Below are positions 53,238 to 62,883 of a stretch of 64,000 nucleotides of DNA, one piece after another (position 1 is the stretch's first letter; each line of letters begins with the position of its first letter). The DNA comes from Bacillus sp. CECT 9360 (lineage in GTDB: Bacteria > Bacillota > Bacilli > Bacillales > DSM-1321): positions 1-64,000 of the forward strand of contig NZ_CAKKNA010000018.1 of the NCBI RefSeq assembly GCF_918741275.1, read 5' to 3'. Under the pieces are notes generated by a model, which saw only the letters and a list, made by a program, of their open reading frames with translations, was not told the origin of the DNA and did no database searches. A program made the position numbers and the translations under genes.

Positions 53238-54146
53238 ATGCCGATTAAAATTCCTAGTCAGCTGCCTGCGAAAGAAATATTGGAAAACGAGAATATTTTC
53301 GTGATGGATGAAGAACGCGCAAGTAAGCAGGATATTCGTCCTTTAAATATCATAATCTTAAATTTAATGCCTGAAAAAGAAAAGGCAGAGGCTCAAATCC
53401 TCCGCTTTTTGGGAAACACACCGATCCAGGTCAATATTTCTTTTATGCGGTTATCCTCCCATGAATCGAAGAATACGAGCAGGCTGCATTTGGATCAATT
53501 TTATAATACATTTGCGGATGTGAAGGATAAGAAATTCGATGGCATGGTCATCACCGGTGCCCCGGTTGAAAAGCTGGAGTTCGAAGAAGTAGACTATTGG
53601 GATGAACTTAAAGAGATCATGGACTGGACAAAAGGGAATGTGACATCAACTTTGCATTTATGCTGGGGGGCCCAGGCAGCATTGTTCCATCATTTTGGCA
53701 TAGGCAAACATGCCCTTCCACAAAAATGCTTTGGCATTTTCGAGCATGACGTCCTTCTGCCGAACACCAAGCTTGTAAGGGGCTTTGATGAAACCTTTCT
53801 GGCTCCGCATTCAAGGCATACCGACATCGACACCGAGAAGCTTGAAAACCATGACAATCTGCTGATTGTGTCTAAATCTCCACAGGCTGGGATATTTCTA
53901 CTATCATCAAAAGATGGCAAACAAATCATGATTACCGGGCATCCTGAATATGATGTGGATACACTTTCCGTTGAATACTATCGCGATCTTCAAAAAGGAG
54001 TGCCTATTCAATTACCGGAAAACTATTTTCCTGATAATGATCCAGATAAAAAACCAGTTTATCGCTGGAAAAGCCACGCAAGCTTACTATTCTCGAATTG
54101 GCTCAATTATTATGTATATCAAGAAACGCCATTTGAATGGGACTAA
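53238..54146 (+). CDS. metA: Homoserine O-acetyltransferase (MetA family)
   Basis: This 302-residue enzyme acylates homoserine at the start of methionine synthesis. The catalytic cysteine is C142 in LHLCWGAQ. Residue 111 is glutamate (GAPVEKLEF), which in this family marks acetyl-CoA rather than succinyl-CoA use (glycine in E. coli). The N-terminal [10 protein letters not shown] and RHTDID are conserved. The ATG follows AACAGGGGGTAC. It is a single-gene unit. Confidence 0.94.
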   Translation: MPIKIPSQLPAKEILENENIFVMDEERASKQDIRPLNIIILNLMPEKEKAEAQILRFLGNTPIQVNISFMRLSSHESKNTSRLHLDQFYNTFADVKDKKFDGMVITGAPVEKLEFEEVDYWDELKEIMDWTKGNVTSTLHLCWGAQAALFHHFGIGKHALPQKCFGIFEHDVLLPNTKLVRGFDETFLAPHSRHTDIDTEKLENHDNLLIVSKSPQAGIFLLSSKDGKQIMITGHPEYDVDTLSVEYYRDLQKGVPIQLPENYFPDNDPDKKPVYRWKSHASLLFSNWLNYYVYQETPFEWD

Positions 54147-54147
54147 T

Positions 54148-54245
54148 CGAAAAGCGAAAGCGCCCTGCAAGTAAGGAAGAACGACGAAGACCGCTACATC
54201 GTATGTCTTCGTCGGCACTTGCACGTCCTGTATGTCGTAGCTAGA
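54148..54245. repeat. Dispersed intergenic repeat, family B, longest copy
   Basis: GAAAAGCGAAAGCGCCCTGC, AAGTAAGGAAGAACGACGAAG, then a long hairpin (ACGACGAAGAC / GTCTTCGTCG) and CACTTGCACGTCCTGTATG. The first part is shared with 29895-29948 and 21845-21892. Confidence 0.5.
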
Positions 54246-54272
54246 CATCTTCCAAAGTATTTTAACAATAAA

Positions 54273-54325
54273 TCTATCGAGCCCAAATCCGGATCATCGA
54301 GCATAAATCCAGATCATCGAGCAAA
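54273..54325. repeat. Second, small copy of the 20-bp GATCATCGAGCACAAAT array
   Basis: Two and a half units: ATCGAGCCCAAAT, CCGGATCATCGAGCATAAAT, CCAGATCATCGAGCAAAACA. They have the same 20-bp unit and phase as 27641-28180. It lies between convergent metA and a methyltransferase gene. Confidence 0.75.
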
Positions 54326-54367
54326 ACATCCCCGCCAATCATTAAATCGGCAGGGATGTTTTTTTGT
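54324..54367. terminator. Bidirectional terminator after metA
   Basis: AACATCCCCGCC / GGCAGGGATGTT is followed by TTTTTTG, after the small repeat array. Confidence 0.85.
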
Positions 54368-54368
54368 A

Positions 54369-55082
54369 TTAGCTCTGATTCGGTTGCTCGTTCGCTGCTT
54401 TTTTCTTAAAAATAAACAACCACATAAATGATACAGCCTGCAGCAATTCCTTCGGTAGGTCGGCAAGTTTATCAACATCGACGCCTCGTTTTTCCACACC
54501 GGTATCGGCAAACAGCTCCCAGCCATTTTCTATCGCAAGCTGTTCAAACTCCCAAGACTGCATCGAATTGATGATGACCTTTTCACCATACAATCTTTGG
54601 TAACTGTTATTTACTCTTGGTGCGGCGGTCGGGCCCAGAATCCCGAAGCAGGCGTATCCCCCTGGCTTTACAATTCGTTTGATTTCGTTTAAGGCTTGAA
54701 GCGGGGACTCTGTCCATTCTATTGAATTGATGGCCATCACCCCATCAAACTCTTCATTCGGGAATGGCAGTTTAGCGAGGTCTCCCCGAATGAAGGATAA
54801 ACGGCTGTTGTCAGCGGCTCTTTGATTGGCCGCATCAATCATTTCACTGGAGATATCCAGTCCGATGACTTCGTAACCCCTTTTGGCAAGCAACAGAGAA
54901 CCATAACCGTCACCACATCCGAGATCGCTTACTTTCCCACCTTCAGGAACGTACTTAGAAAAAAACGGAATGATTTTCTTGCGGCTTCCATTGTCCCACA
55001 TTTCACGGGAGTTACTTGCCCACTTGCCGGCGAAAGAATCCCATTTTCTTTCGGCCTCTTGATGCCAGCCGTTTTTATTCAT
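54369..55082 (-). CDS. Class I SAM-dependent methyltransferase
   Basis: This 237-residue Rossmann protein has the SAM motif KVSDLGCGDGYGSLLLA, then VIGLDISSEMID and FDGVMAINSIEW. The substrate is unknown. The start at 55082 follows AAAGGAGAGGGGACA; the longer frame from 55208 would translate a family-A-like repeat hairpin. It lies downstream of mntR on the same strand, but the gap holds that repeat, so co-transcription is unsure. Confidence 0.85.
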   Translation of the reverse strand: MNKNGWHQEAERKWDSFAGKWASNSREMWDNGSRKKIIPFFSKYVPEGGKVSDLGCGDGYGSLLLAKRGYEVIGLDISSEMIDAANQRAADNSRLSFIRGDLAKLPFPNEEFDGVMAINSIEWTESPLQALNEIKRIVKPGGYACFGILGPTAAPRVNNSYQRLYGEKVIINSMQSWEFEQLAIENGWELFADTGVEKRGVDVDKLADLPKELLQAVSFMWLFIFKKKAANEQPNQS

Positions 55083-55092
55083 TGTCCCCTCT

Positions 55093-55133
55093 CCTTTACT
55101 TGCAGAAGGAAAGGATAAACTTTCTCTATCTGC
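55093..55133 (-). repeat. Family A repeat hairpin, partial inverted copy
   Basis: On the minus strand ATGCAGATAGAGAAAGTTTA, then TCCTTTCCTTCTGCAAG, shares its second hairpin with 20880-20915 and 49120-49150. It sits in the leader of the methyltransferase gene. Confidence 0.4.
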
Positions 55134-55185
55134 ATATGTGTAGCTGCGCCAAATCCCGGCGACAAAAATAAGCCGGTTTTTCGGC

Positions 55186-55617
55186 TTACTCTTCGTCTTC
55201 GGTTTCATTCAGTTTTTGGATCGTTCTTAACTCTTCCATTCTTTTCGGGGATTCTTCGAAAAATTGGACGAGATCGCCTATCCTGTCAATGGCATCCCAG
55301 CTTAAATGATGTTCAATTCCTTCAACATCCCGGTATATATTCTCTTCCTTCACCCCGATTAACCGTAACATCTGTTCCAGTAAATCGTGGCGGTATACAA
55401 GCCGTTTGCCGATCTTTTTTCCGTTTGGGGTCAATACGAGACCGCGGTATTTTTCATAGACCAAGTACTTTTCCTGGTCAAGCTTTTGAACCATTTTCGT
55501 TACGGAGGATGGATGTACGGACAGGTTTTCCGCAATATCGGAAACACGCGCATACCCTTTTTCTTCTATTAGTAAATATATTTGTTCTATGTAGTCTTCC
55601 ATACTCGGTGTAGGCAT
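55186..55617 (-). CDS. mntR: Manganese transport regulator MntR
   Basis: This 143-residue DtxR/MntR-type repressor represses Mn uptake genes when Mn(II) is bound. All known B. subtilis ligands are conserved: D8, E11, H77, E99, E102, H103. The winged-helix DNA-binding domain is in the first 70 residues. The ATG at 55617 is chosen to match this numbering. It is complete. Confidence 0.96.
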   Translation of the reverse strand: MPTPSMEDYIEQIYLLIEEKGYARVSDIAENLSVHPSSVTKMVQKLDQEKYLVYEKYRGLVLTPNGKKIGKRLVYRHDLLEQMLRLIGVKEENIYRDVEGIEHHLSWDAIDRIGDLVQFFEESPKRMEELRTIQKLNETEDEE

Positions 55618-55792
55618 CCCGTATCCCCTCATTTCAAACGTATATCATAAGAATTTTACTATAATATCACTCTTGAAACAAGAACCACCATATTACTTGA
55701 CGGGATAATATTCTGGTACTATGCTTATTAATAATGGAAAATTCTGAATATATTTATATATCTTTAATGATGCATTAAAGGAGGATGGTCGT

Positions 55793-57337
55793 TTGGTCAT
55801 TTCCATGAAAAAACAAATGGATCAACTGATACGGCAAGCTGCTTCCATCATAAACTCCCATCAAGGCGATATTCAAAAGGAATGGGATTATGTTTTTTAT
55901 CGCATCAACCAAAATCAACAGCTGATTGACCCCGAACCCAATGGCCGGGAACAGCTCAAACGTATCCCTGAATTATTTTGGAAGCATCTTCCGAGCCTTT
56001 GTACAAATGACGCCGATCCTGTTTTCAGACAGTTGCAAGCGGAATGGTCCAATCATAACGAACATCCATTCAACTCTCAAAAGCTCATTTTGATTTTTAC
56101 CATGCTGGAAAATGCCATTCACAAGGTCATCGGTAAAAATAACACGTTTGAATTTCATGTTCATCAATCCATCCAACATCTGTTTTCATTGACCGTTCAA
56201 TCTTTTCTTTCAAAGACAAAAACAGAAATGATAAATGTAGATTATTTCGTCTCGCATTTGTTTCAACAAAAAGAAAATCATTTCCTTTGGGCTGCTAAAA
56301 TCGTAAGCGATGAGATTGGTTTCCGAATTGTCAGCTTCACTTCTCATCAAAAGCTTATCATAGATGACACATGGAAAAATATGATCATGACGCTGCAAGG
56401 TCCATCACTCACGCTTCTATCCGATGCGATACTCCGTCTGCTTAACTGCTCAACTCCTGTTAACGAGCTGGAGGTCTTTCCGTTAACCGCGGGCACGGAT
56501 ACTTATTTATTTTGCATCCATAAAAGCGATGGGGAGCATATAAAGCCCTTTTTTTCACTGTCTCTGCAGCTTTTGCAGCAAAATGAAGATGTATTTCAAA
56601 ATATGCAGATGACTAACGAATGGAAGGATTCACTCATCCTTTTTGATGAATGGATTATGCTTGCGAGGAATTTTGAGGAAGCCGTAGACAAAGTTGTAAA
56701 CGGTTTCGTAAATTACTTGCCGTTTAAACGGGCTGCTTTATTTTACTACACGGAAACGGAAAATGGTGAGGAGATCGGCATCGGTGTGATGGGCCATAAA
56801 ATTAATACGAATGATATTAGGAGAATTAATGAAAACTTAAACAATCTCCCTACGATCAAAAAGAAGATGACACATGTGCAGCCGATTTATGTATCAAATG
56901 CGGAAGTGATTCTGCCAGAGAAATTCGTAAAACAATTTGAATTAAAATCACTCGTCCTTGCCCCAATTTACAGTGCTTCCAACAACCAAATATGGGGCGG
57001 TGTATTCTTGGATCAAGGGGAAGGAAATACATTCGAGGTATCCGATTCAGTTCTATCTGTAATCACAAAATTCGGCCAGCATGCCGGTGAAATTCTGTCC
57101 AAATATTCCAGCAATCTTGAAAAGACGTGGTCATCCCCTAAAAAAACAGCACTCAAAGATAGGGAAATAGAGATACTGCGTTTAATGGCCGATGGGAAAA
57201 CAATCGATGAAGCAGCTGATCTGTTGTTTCTAAGTAAATATACAGTAAGAGATTATATCTCTGAAACAATGAAAAAGCTGGATGCACAAAACCGGGCCCA
57301 CGCTATTGCTATGGCGATTCGCCAAGGTCTAATATAA
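55793..57337 (+). CDS. LuxR-type transcriptional regulator with GAF-like domain
   Basis: This 514-residue protein has a C-terminal LuxR helix-turn-helix (about 452-510, DREIEILRLMADGKT, then AADLLFLSKYTVRDYIS). A GAF-like sensor region spans about 270-430 (FKRAALFYYTETENG, VLAPIYSASNNQIWGGV). The N-terminal 250 residues are helical and unassigned. The TTG start follows AAAGGAGG at 8 bases. The signal is unknown. It could control the lipid-oxidation module that lies just downstream, but nothing in the sequence shows that. Confidence 0.8.
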   Translation: MVISMKKQMDQLIRQAASIINSHQGDIQKEWDYVFYRINQNQQLIDPEPNGREQLKRIPELFWKHLPSLCTNDADPVFRQLQAEWSNHNEHPFNSQKLILIFTMLENAIHKVIGKNNTFEFHVHQSIQHLFSLTVQSFLSKTKTEMINVDYFVSHLFQQKENHFLWAAKIVSDEIGFRIVSFTSHQKLIIDDTWKNMIMTLQGPSLTLLSDAILRLLNCSTPVNELEVFPLTAGTDTYLFCIHKSDGEHIKPFFSLSLQLLQQNEDVFQNMQMTNEWKDSLILFDEWIMLARNFEEAVDKVVNGFVNYLPFKRAALFYYTETENGEEIGIGVMGHKINTNDIRRINENLNNLPTIKKKMTHVQPIYVSNAEVILPEKFVKQFELKSLVLAPIYSASNNQIWGGVFLDQGEGNTFEVSDSVLSVITKFGQHAGEILSKYSSNLEKTWSSPKKTALKDREIEILRLMADGKTIDEAADLLFLSKYTVRDYISETMKKLDAQNRAHAIAMAIRQGLI

Positions 57338-57406
57338 GAAAATGTTAAAGCCTGGGGGCAAATGCCCCATATGGCTTTTTTTATGAAATCAAGGTATAAA
57401 ATGAAA

Positions 57407-57892
57407 TTAATAAATGAGCTTTTTTTTAGATAGCTTGCTTATTTCTGCTTGATTGACGGATGTTCCCTTATTAATGAACCCATTCTTATCGTCTGGCTGT
57501 TGCAGATGGGCAACTAGCCTATTAAGATTTTCTTCCATCCTTAGAAGGCGCTCTTCCATTTGTTCGAGCTTTGATTCATCGCCCTGCATTTCCTTTGCAG
57601 CAGCGCCCAGCTCGCCCGATCTCGCTTTGATCAGCTCCTCCCAACGATCGCCGATATCGTATTTGGTTTTCAATAGCCACATAACGATATCCTTTGTTGA
57701 ATAGTCATCAAGGAACACATCCCGAATCGCGTCTCTAAATGTTTCCCTTTTTCCTGGGGTGCCATGATCTTTGCCGTCCAGCAGATGTTTTTCAATGATT
57801 CTACTAATTTGGGGGTTATTCGGGCCGCCGCTTTGTGCATAAAAGGCCTGGATCCGCTCATTCATTGTCTTTTTTTCCTGCTCATTTCGCAT
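57407..57892 (-). CDS. Conserved hypothetical coiled-coil protein
   Basis: This 161-residue cytoplasmic protein has a helical N-terminal region (MWLLKTKYDIGDRWEELI) and a coiled coil (EQMEERLLRMEENLNRLVAHL, about residues 105-130). Family unknown. The ATG follows AGGAGGAGCAGC. It is the last gene of the minus-strand module after the ABC1 kinase, 50 bases away, and is probably co-transcribed with it. Confidence 0.65.
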   Translation of the reverse strand: MRNEQEKKTMNERIQAFYAQSGGPNNPQISRIIEKHLLDGKDHGTPGKRETFRDAIRDVFLDDYSTKDIVMWLLKTKYDIGDRWEELIKARSGELGAAAKEMQGDESKLEQMEERLLRMEENLNRLVAHLQQPDDKNGFINKGTSVNQAEISKLSKKKLIY

Positions 57893-57942
57893 GCTGCTCC
57901 TCCTATACGATTACGTATTTTACACAAACATGCTAATCCCCG

Positions 57943-59700
57943 CTAAAAAAAGGACCTTGTCTTTCTTGTCCGCCATATCCGCCACAATAAATAGAGACCT
58001 AAAACCAAGCCAAGCGCAAGTCCCGTACTGGCGATGGCGGCCTTCGTCAAACCAAAGAACTCGACATTCGGCATATTGCTCATAATTAAGCCGGTCGCAA
58101 TGATAATCGAAGCAACGATCATCGTTAATGCAAGGCGGTTCATGATTTGATTCGCCATGTTCTCCGTCCGTTTGTCCACCCGCAGTTGCATATTCATCCG
58201 GAAATCGTTGTAATAGAAGTGTTCCAGAATTTTATTGATCCTGCGCGGCATGGTGCCAAACATTTTCACAAACTCGGTAATCCAAGTGGCATTGGCGCGA
58301 TAGTTGAACCTGCGACCAATGACTCCCTTCATCACTGCCGTATCCGCAGATTCCACGACATGATGGTAGGAAACTTCCGGACAAATCCATCTTGCTGTGC
58401 CTTCCGTGGCAGAAAACGCTTTTGCCCAGAGCGCCAAGCCGTTCGGGATCTTACAATAATTCATCATCCCAATATTGATCAGCTGCAGCACCAGCCGTCC
58501 CCAATTATATTTTTCGCCCTGGGTTGAGTTTACATAGTTCAAAAACATCGCGCGATACTGATCCCTTAACTTTATTGTGTCCGTGTATATAGTTGGCATC
58601 ACGACATCCATTGCACACTCTGCCGCATCTTCCGCCTGGTTCAAGCGGGTGTGCATTAAGAACCGGAAAATAGCCTGCGTATGCATCGTATCCATCTTTC
58701 CGATCATTCCCCAATCAATCGGCACCGCCTTTCTTGTTTTCTTGCAAATTAGTATATTTGAGCCGTGCGCATCGGCATGGTAGTTTCCGTTCATAAAAGA
58801 CTCGATATAATAATGGGCCAGGTCGAGCATGATCTGCAATCGCTCCTCAAACGTAAAAAAGTCGACCGGAAAATCTTTAATCGTCCATCCATCAATGAAT
58901 TCCATGACAAGTACATTTTTTGTAGCGAGGTACACATCAGGTCCGCGGAGCCATTCAAAACGATCCTTGGCTATTTTATGGTGTTCTTCCATTGTCCTTG
59001 CTTCCCGTACCAGGTTTAATTCATCCATGGAACCGCCGTAATAATCATTCAACAGCTCATTTAAATCGAGAGAAGCAGCCATTTCCACCGGCAGTTGCTT
59101 TTGCAAGCGCCGGGCCCATTTCTTAATGATCGAAATATCTGTCTGAAACAGCTTTTCAACAGTTGGGCGAAGCACTTTTACAGCTGCATCCTCGCCTGTT
59201 TTCAGGCGGGCGCGGTAAACCTGGGCAAGTGAAGCCGACCCAATCGGTTCAGCATCGATCGATTCAAATGTATCAAGTCCTTCAGGAAGCTCCGTTTCCA
59301 GTATATATTTAATATAGTCAAAATGAATCGGGGGTACTTTATCAAGCAGTGATTCCAGCTCCAATGTAATTTCTTCAGGCAAGATATCATTCCTCGTCAC
59401 CAATACCTGGCCGAGCTTGATGAACGTAGGCCCCAAATCCTCAAAGACCATCCGCATCCGTCTGCCAATCTTCTGGAGCTTTTCACTTTCCTCGGGGGAA
59501 CGATTCCGTTTTCTAAACAGGCGAAAGATGTTTGAATCATTAAGAATATAGCCAAGTCCATGTTTGGCGATGACTCCGACAATCTTCCTTTGCCTCTTTG
59601 CCTTAGAAATTTCCGCTTTGTACTTGTCAATTTCCCGTTTGATTTGTTCCATTTCCGCTGCGGTTAGCCCAAACGCGCTTTTTTCAGCTACTTCCATCAA
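57943..59700 (-). CDS. ABC1/AarF/UbiB family kinase-like protein
   Basis: This 585-residue atypical kinase-like protein has the KxGQ motif (TFIKLGQVLVTR near residue 95), the ALAQVY motif (GSASLAQVYRA) and the catalytic-loop region NYHADAHGSNIL. Two C-terminal hydrophobic helices (about 530-575) anchor it in the membrane. UbiB-type proteins act in isoprenoid lipid handling, usually ubiquinone; Bacillus has menaquinone, so the lipid target is open. It lies in the module with SCP2, ADH and ALDH, which supports a hydrophobic-substrate role. Confidence 0.9.
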   Translation of the reverse strand: MMEVAEKSAFGLTAAEMEQIKREIDKYKAEISKAKRQRKIVGVIAKHGLGYILNDSNIFRLFRKRNRSPEESEKLQKIGRRMRMVFEDLGPTFIKLGQVLVTRNDILPEEITLELESLLDKVPPIHFDYIKYILETELPEGLDTFESIDAEPIGSASLAQVYRARLKTGEDAAVKVLRPTVEKLFQTDISIIKKWARRLQKQLPVEMAASLDLNELLNDYYGGSMDELNLVREARTMEEHHKIAKDRFEWLRGPDVYLATKNVLVMEFIDGWTIKDFPVDFFTFEERLQIMLDLAHYYIESFMNGNYHADAHGSNILICKKTRKAVPIDWGMIGKMDTMHTQAIFRFLMHTRLNQAEDAAECAMDVVMPTIYTDTIKLRDQYRAMFLNYVNSTQGEKYNWGRLVLQLINIGMMNYCKIPNGLALWAKAFSATEGTARWICPEVSYHHVVESADTAVMKGVIGRRFNYRANATWITEFVKMFGTMPRRINKILEHFYYNDFRMNMQLRVDKRTENMANQIMNRLALTMIVASIIIATGLIMSNMPNVEFFGLTKAAIASTGLALGLVLGLYLLWRIWRTRKTRSFF

Positions 59701-59755
59701 ACAGCCTCCTTTTTATAGGTGCCTGGCCCCAGGCCGCAATGGGGCCCCCAGCATC

Positions 59756-61246
59756 TTAAAAAAATGTTAACGGTTGATCATTCAAGTCGACAATCACGGA
59801 TTTGGTTTCAAGGTATGCATCCAAAGCGTTAGGTCCGAGTTCCCGTCCTAAACCACTTTGCTTAAATCCTCCAAATGGAGCGGTAGGGGTCAAAACCTGA
59901 TAAGTGTTTACCCAAATCGTACCTGACTGGATTTCCTGTGCCAGTCTGAGCCCACGCTTTAAATCCTTTGTCCAAACAGCAGCCGCCAGGCCGTAAATCG
60001 TATTGTTCGCCATTTCAATCACATCTTCTTCATTTTCAAACGAGAGGACAGCCCCCACCGGCCCGAAGATTACCTCCCGGGCAATCCGCATATCAGGTTT
60101 CACATCGGCAAATATGGTTGGCTTAATGAAGTACCCTTCTTGCCTATCGCTTTTGCCTCCGGTAACCATTTTGGCTCCTTCCCGTAAACCGATTTCAATA
60201 TATTCATTGACCTTTTCAAATTGTGCGTGACTTACGACTGGTCCTAAATCATTGGTTAGATCATCACCGGGCCCTACAGTCAGTCTTTGGGCATGATCAG
60301 CTATTTTCTTCACAAACGATTCATAAACGCTTTCCTGAACGAAGATCCTCGACCCTGCCTGGCATACCTGGCCCGAATTTAAGAACAAGCCGAACAATGC
60401 ACTTTTTGCAGCCTGCTCGATGTCTGCATCGGCAAAAATAATATTTGGCGATTTACCGCCAAGTTCAAGAGTAACCCGCTTAATGTAGGGGGCGGCTGCG
60501 GCAAGTATTTTTCGGCCCGTAGCCGTCTCGCCTGTGAAAGCAATCTTCGGCACGTCCGGATGGCTGACAATCGCTTTTCCTGCTTCGTCGCCGCCCGGCA
60601 ATACTTGGAGCACGCCATCAGGCACGCCGGCCTCCTGGCAAAGCTCTGCGAGTTTTAACGCAGTAAGCGGCGTTTCGGGCGCCGGTTTCAAAACCGCGCT
60701 GCACCCCGATGCGAGAGCTGGAGCGATCTTCCATGCCGGCATAAGCAGCGGCAGGTTCCACGGTGTAATAAGCCCCGCTACACCGAGCGGCTCCTTTACG
60801 GTATAGACGAAATGATTCGGCGGGGAACCAGTCGCCGAGAACGGCTGTGTTTGTCCAATCGGCTGCGCCACAAGAGAGGCCATATAGTCAAAGCACTCCA
60901 CCACCATCGGGATTTCAACAAACAATGCCATATTGATCGGCATCCCATTTTCCCGCGTCATGATTTGGGCTACTTCCATTTGATTCTCTTGAATAAGCCT
61001 CGCAACCTGATGCAGGATCCGGCCTCTTTCAAGGGGAGTCATCCCCCGCCACCGCTTGTCTGCAAACGCCTCTTTTGCACCCTGAACCGCCCGGTCTACA
61101 TCTTCCACGCTTGCTTCACTTACTTCGGCAGTCGGCTTTCCGGTAGCGGGATTGTAAACGAAAAAGGTTTTTCCGGTATGGGATGAAACCCATTCCCCAT
61201 TAATATAAAGCGAAGCCGTTTCGATATCAGGAGATATGATGGCCAT
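59756..61246 (-). CDS. Aldehyde dehydrogenase (NAD(P)-dependent)
   Basis: This 496-residue aldehyde dehydrogenase has the catalytic cysteine in NSGQVCQAGS (about 295), the general-base glutamate in LELGGKSPN, and the Rossmann segment AFTGETATG. It oxidises an aldehyde to the acid. It follows the SCP2 and ADH genes and could oxidise the aldehyde made by that ADH, so the trio forms a plausible alcohol-to-acid route. Confidence 0.93.
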   Translation of the reverse strand: MAIISPDIETASLYINGEWVSSHTGKTFFVYNPATGKPTAEVSEASVEDVDRAVQGAKEAFADKRWRGMTPLERGRILHQVARLIQENQMEVAQIMTRENGMPINMALFVEIPMVVECFDYMASLVAQPIGQTQPFSATGSPPNHFVYTVKEPLGVAGLITPWNLPLLMPAWKIAPALASGCSAVLKPAPETPLTALKLAELCQEAGVPDGVLQVLPGGDEAGKAIVSHPDVPKIAFTGETATGRKILAAAAPYIKRVTLELGGKSPNIIFADADIEQAAKSALFGLFLNSGQVCQAGSRIFVQESVYESFVKKIADHAQRLTVGPGDDLTNDLGPVVSHAQFEKVNEYIEIGLREGAKMVTGGKSDRQEGYFIKPTIFADVKPDMRIAREVIFGPVGAVLSFENEEDVIEMANNTIYGLAAAVWTKDLKRGLRLAQEIQSGTIWVNTYQVLTPTAPFGGFKQSGLGRELGPNALDAYLETKSVIVDLNDQPLTFF

Positions 61247-61326
61247 TGTTTTTTCACTACCTTCACAAATATGATATTTTAACCATTTAGCACCAAAAAG
61301 GAAAACGCTTACATTTAACGATTTAG

Positions 61327-61761
61327 TTAAACAGCTAATTCTTCACGGCCGATTCTTTTCAAATATTCACGGTACAACGGATACCATTGCTTGAGCTGCG
61401 GAACTACCTTTAACGATTTAGAAAGGGGGCCGGTGGCTTTCATTTGCTGGCGTGCCAACGCTTGCGTCAGATCGACCTCTCCAAGCCAAAACCTGTGCCC
61501 GACATCTGAGGTCATTTCGAATGTGAGCTCTGGATTCAGCTCCTCAGCATCACCAAATACGACATCAATGCTCCCCCTGTCATTTTCAACCCAGGCCATT
61601 TTCGCTTCCGGATTATGATAAATATATTGAACAAGCGCATTGTGCTGATCAGATTTCTGATAAGAGGACATTATTGCCTTTGCCTGCTCTGTATCCTTTA
61701 CTTCATTAAAAAAGCCCTCGAACACCTGATACATTTCCTCTGCCGACTGAAAAATCGCCAT
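61327..61761 (-). CDS. SCP2 sterol-binding-domain-like protein
   Basis: This 144-residue protein has the SCP2 fold pattern: helical N-terminal half, then DVVFGDAEELNPELTFEMTS and LARQQMKATGPLSKSLKVV. SCP2 domains bind hydrophobic ligands in a tunnel. In the module it may carry the lipid or alcohol substrate between ADH and ALDH; that is inference. AAGGAGGAATCCAG precedes the ATG. It starts about 20 bases after the ADH stop. Confidence 0.88.
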   Translation of the reverse strand: MAIFQSAEEMYQVFEGFFNEVKDTEQAKAIMSSYQKSDQHNALVQYIYHNPEAKMAWVENDRGSIDVVFGDAEELNPELTFEMTSDVGHRFWLGEVDLTQALARQQMKATGPLSKSLKVVPQLKQWYPLYREYLKRIGREELAV

Positions 61762-61782
61762 CTGGATTCCTCCTTCAAAAAG

Positions 61783-62883
61783 TTAAAATTCGACTACACT
61801 TCGGGCCACTCTTCCTTCCTTTAAATCATCGAATGCTTCGTTTATCCCTTCCAACGAGGTGTATCTTTTCGATATCAGCTCATCCAGCTTGATTTTCTTC
61901 GCCATATACAAGTCAAGCACCTTGGGAATGTCTACGATCGGGTTGCTTTGGCCATACCAGGATCCGGTAATCGTCCTGCTCTGGGCCGGCAAGGAGAACG
62001 CGTTAATAGATATATCAACATGCGGCGGCGCTATCCCGACTACTACTGCAGTCCCGCCCTTCCCTAAACAGTTGTAGCTTTGCGCAATGGTACCTGGACT
62101 GCCGATAACCTTAAACGCATAATCGGCGCCCCTGCCATTCGTCAATTGAAGCACCTGATCAATGACATCAGTCTCCTTGGCATTCACCGTGTGCGTTGCC
62201 CCGAATAACCGCGCAGTTTCAAATTTGTTCGCAGTAATATCGACCGCGATAATCCGCTCCGCGCCGGCAAGCCGGGCACTTTGAATCACGTTTAAGCCAA
62301 CTCCGCCTGCACCAATCACCACAACACTGCTTCCCGGAACAACCTTTGCTGTATTAACGACAGCTCCAAATCCGGTTAAAATGCCACAGCCAACCAGGGA
62401 AGCCTGGGAAAACGGGATATCCTTATTAATCGGAATAACGCCGTTTTCAGGAACTACCGTAAATTCACTGAAAGTGCCGGTCATGCTGAATTGGTAGATT
62501 TCTTCACCACCTTTGTGAAAACGAGTCGTCCCATCTGGCAGAGTTCCCGTTGCAGCCGTGGTTTGGGCTGTATCGCACATATCCTTCCGACCGATATGAC
62601 AGTAATAGCACGTACCGCATTCCGGAACCCAATTTAAAACGACATGGTCTCCTTTTTTCACCCTTGTGACACCTGCCCCGACCTCTTCTACAATACCTGC
62701 ACCTTCGTGGCCGAGAACCATAGGTACCGGCAACGGCAAATCGGCGGTTACCACATGCAAATCACTATGGCAAATGCCTGCCGCTTTCATCTTCACGAGA
62801 ACCTCGCCTTTTTTTGGACCCTGCAGTTCTAGATCCTCAACGGTTACCTGTTGGCCGTAATCCTTTAAAACGGCTGCTTTCAA
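61783..62883 (-). CDS. Zinc-dependent alcohol dehydrogenase
   Basis: This 366-residue medium-chain ADH has the catalytic-zinc ligands in GICHSD and GHEGAG and the structural-zinc four-cysteine motif CGTCYYCHIGRKDMC. The cofactor motif is GAGGVGLN. A TTG start at 62883 follows AGGAGGAGGATTTT; the longer frame from 62913 is unlikely because it encodes this ribosome site. It opens the minus-strand module (ADH, SCP2, ALDH, ABC1, coiled-coil) and is divergent from the R2lox gene. Chain-length preference is unknown. Confidence 0.92.
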   Translation of the reverse strand: MKAAVLKDYGQQVTVEDLELQGPKKGEVLVKMKAAGICHSDLHVVTADLPLPVPMVLGHEGAGIVEEVGAGVTRVKKGDHVVLNWVPECGTCYYCHIGRKDMCDTAQTTAATGTLPDGTTRFHKGGEEIYQFSMTGTFSEFTVVPENGVIPINKDIPFSQASLVGCGILTGFGAVVNTAKVVPGSSVVVIGAGGVGLNVIQSARLAGAERIIAVDITANKFETARLFGATHTVNAKETDVIDQVLQLTNGRGADYAFKVIGSPGTIAQSYNCLGKGGTAVVVGIAPPHVDISINAFSLPAQSRTITGSWYGQSNPIVDIPKVLDLYMAKKIKLDELISKRYTSLEGINEAFDDLKEGRVARSVVEF

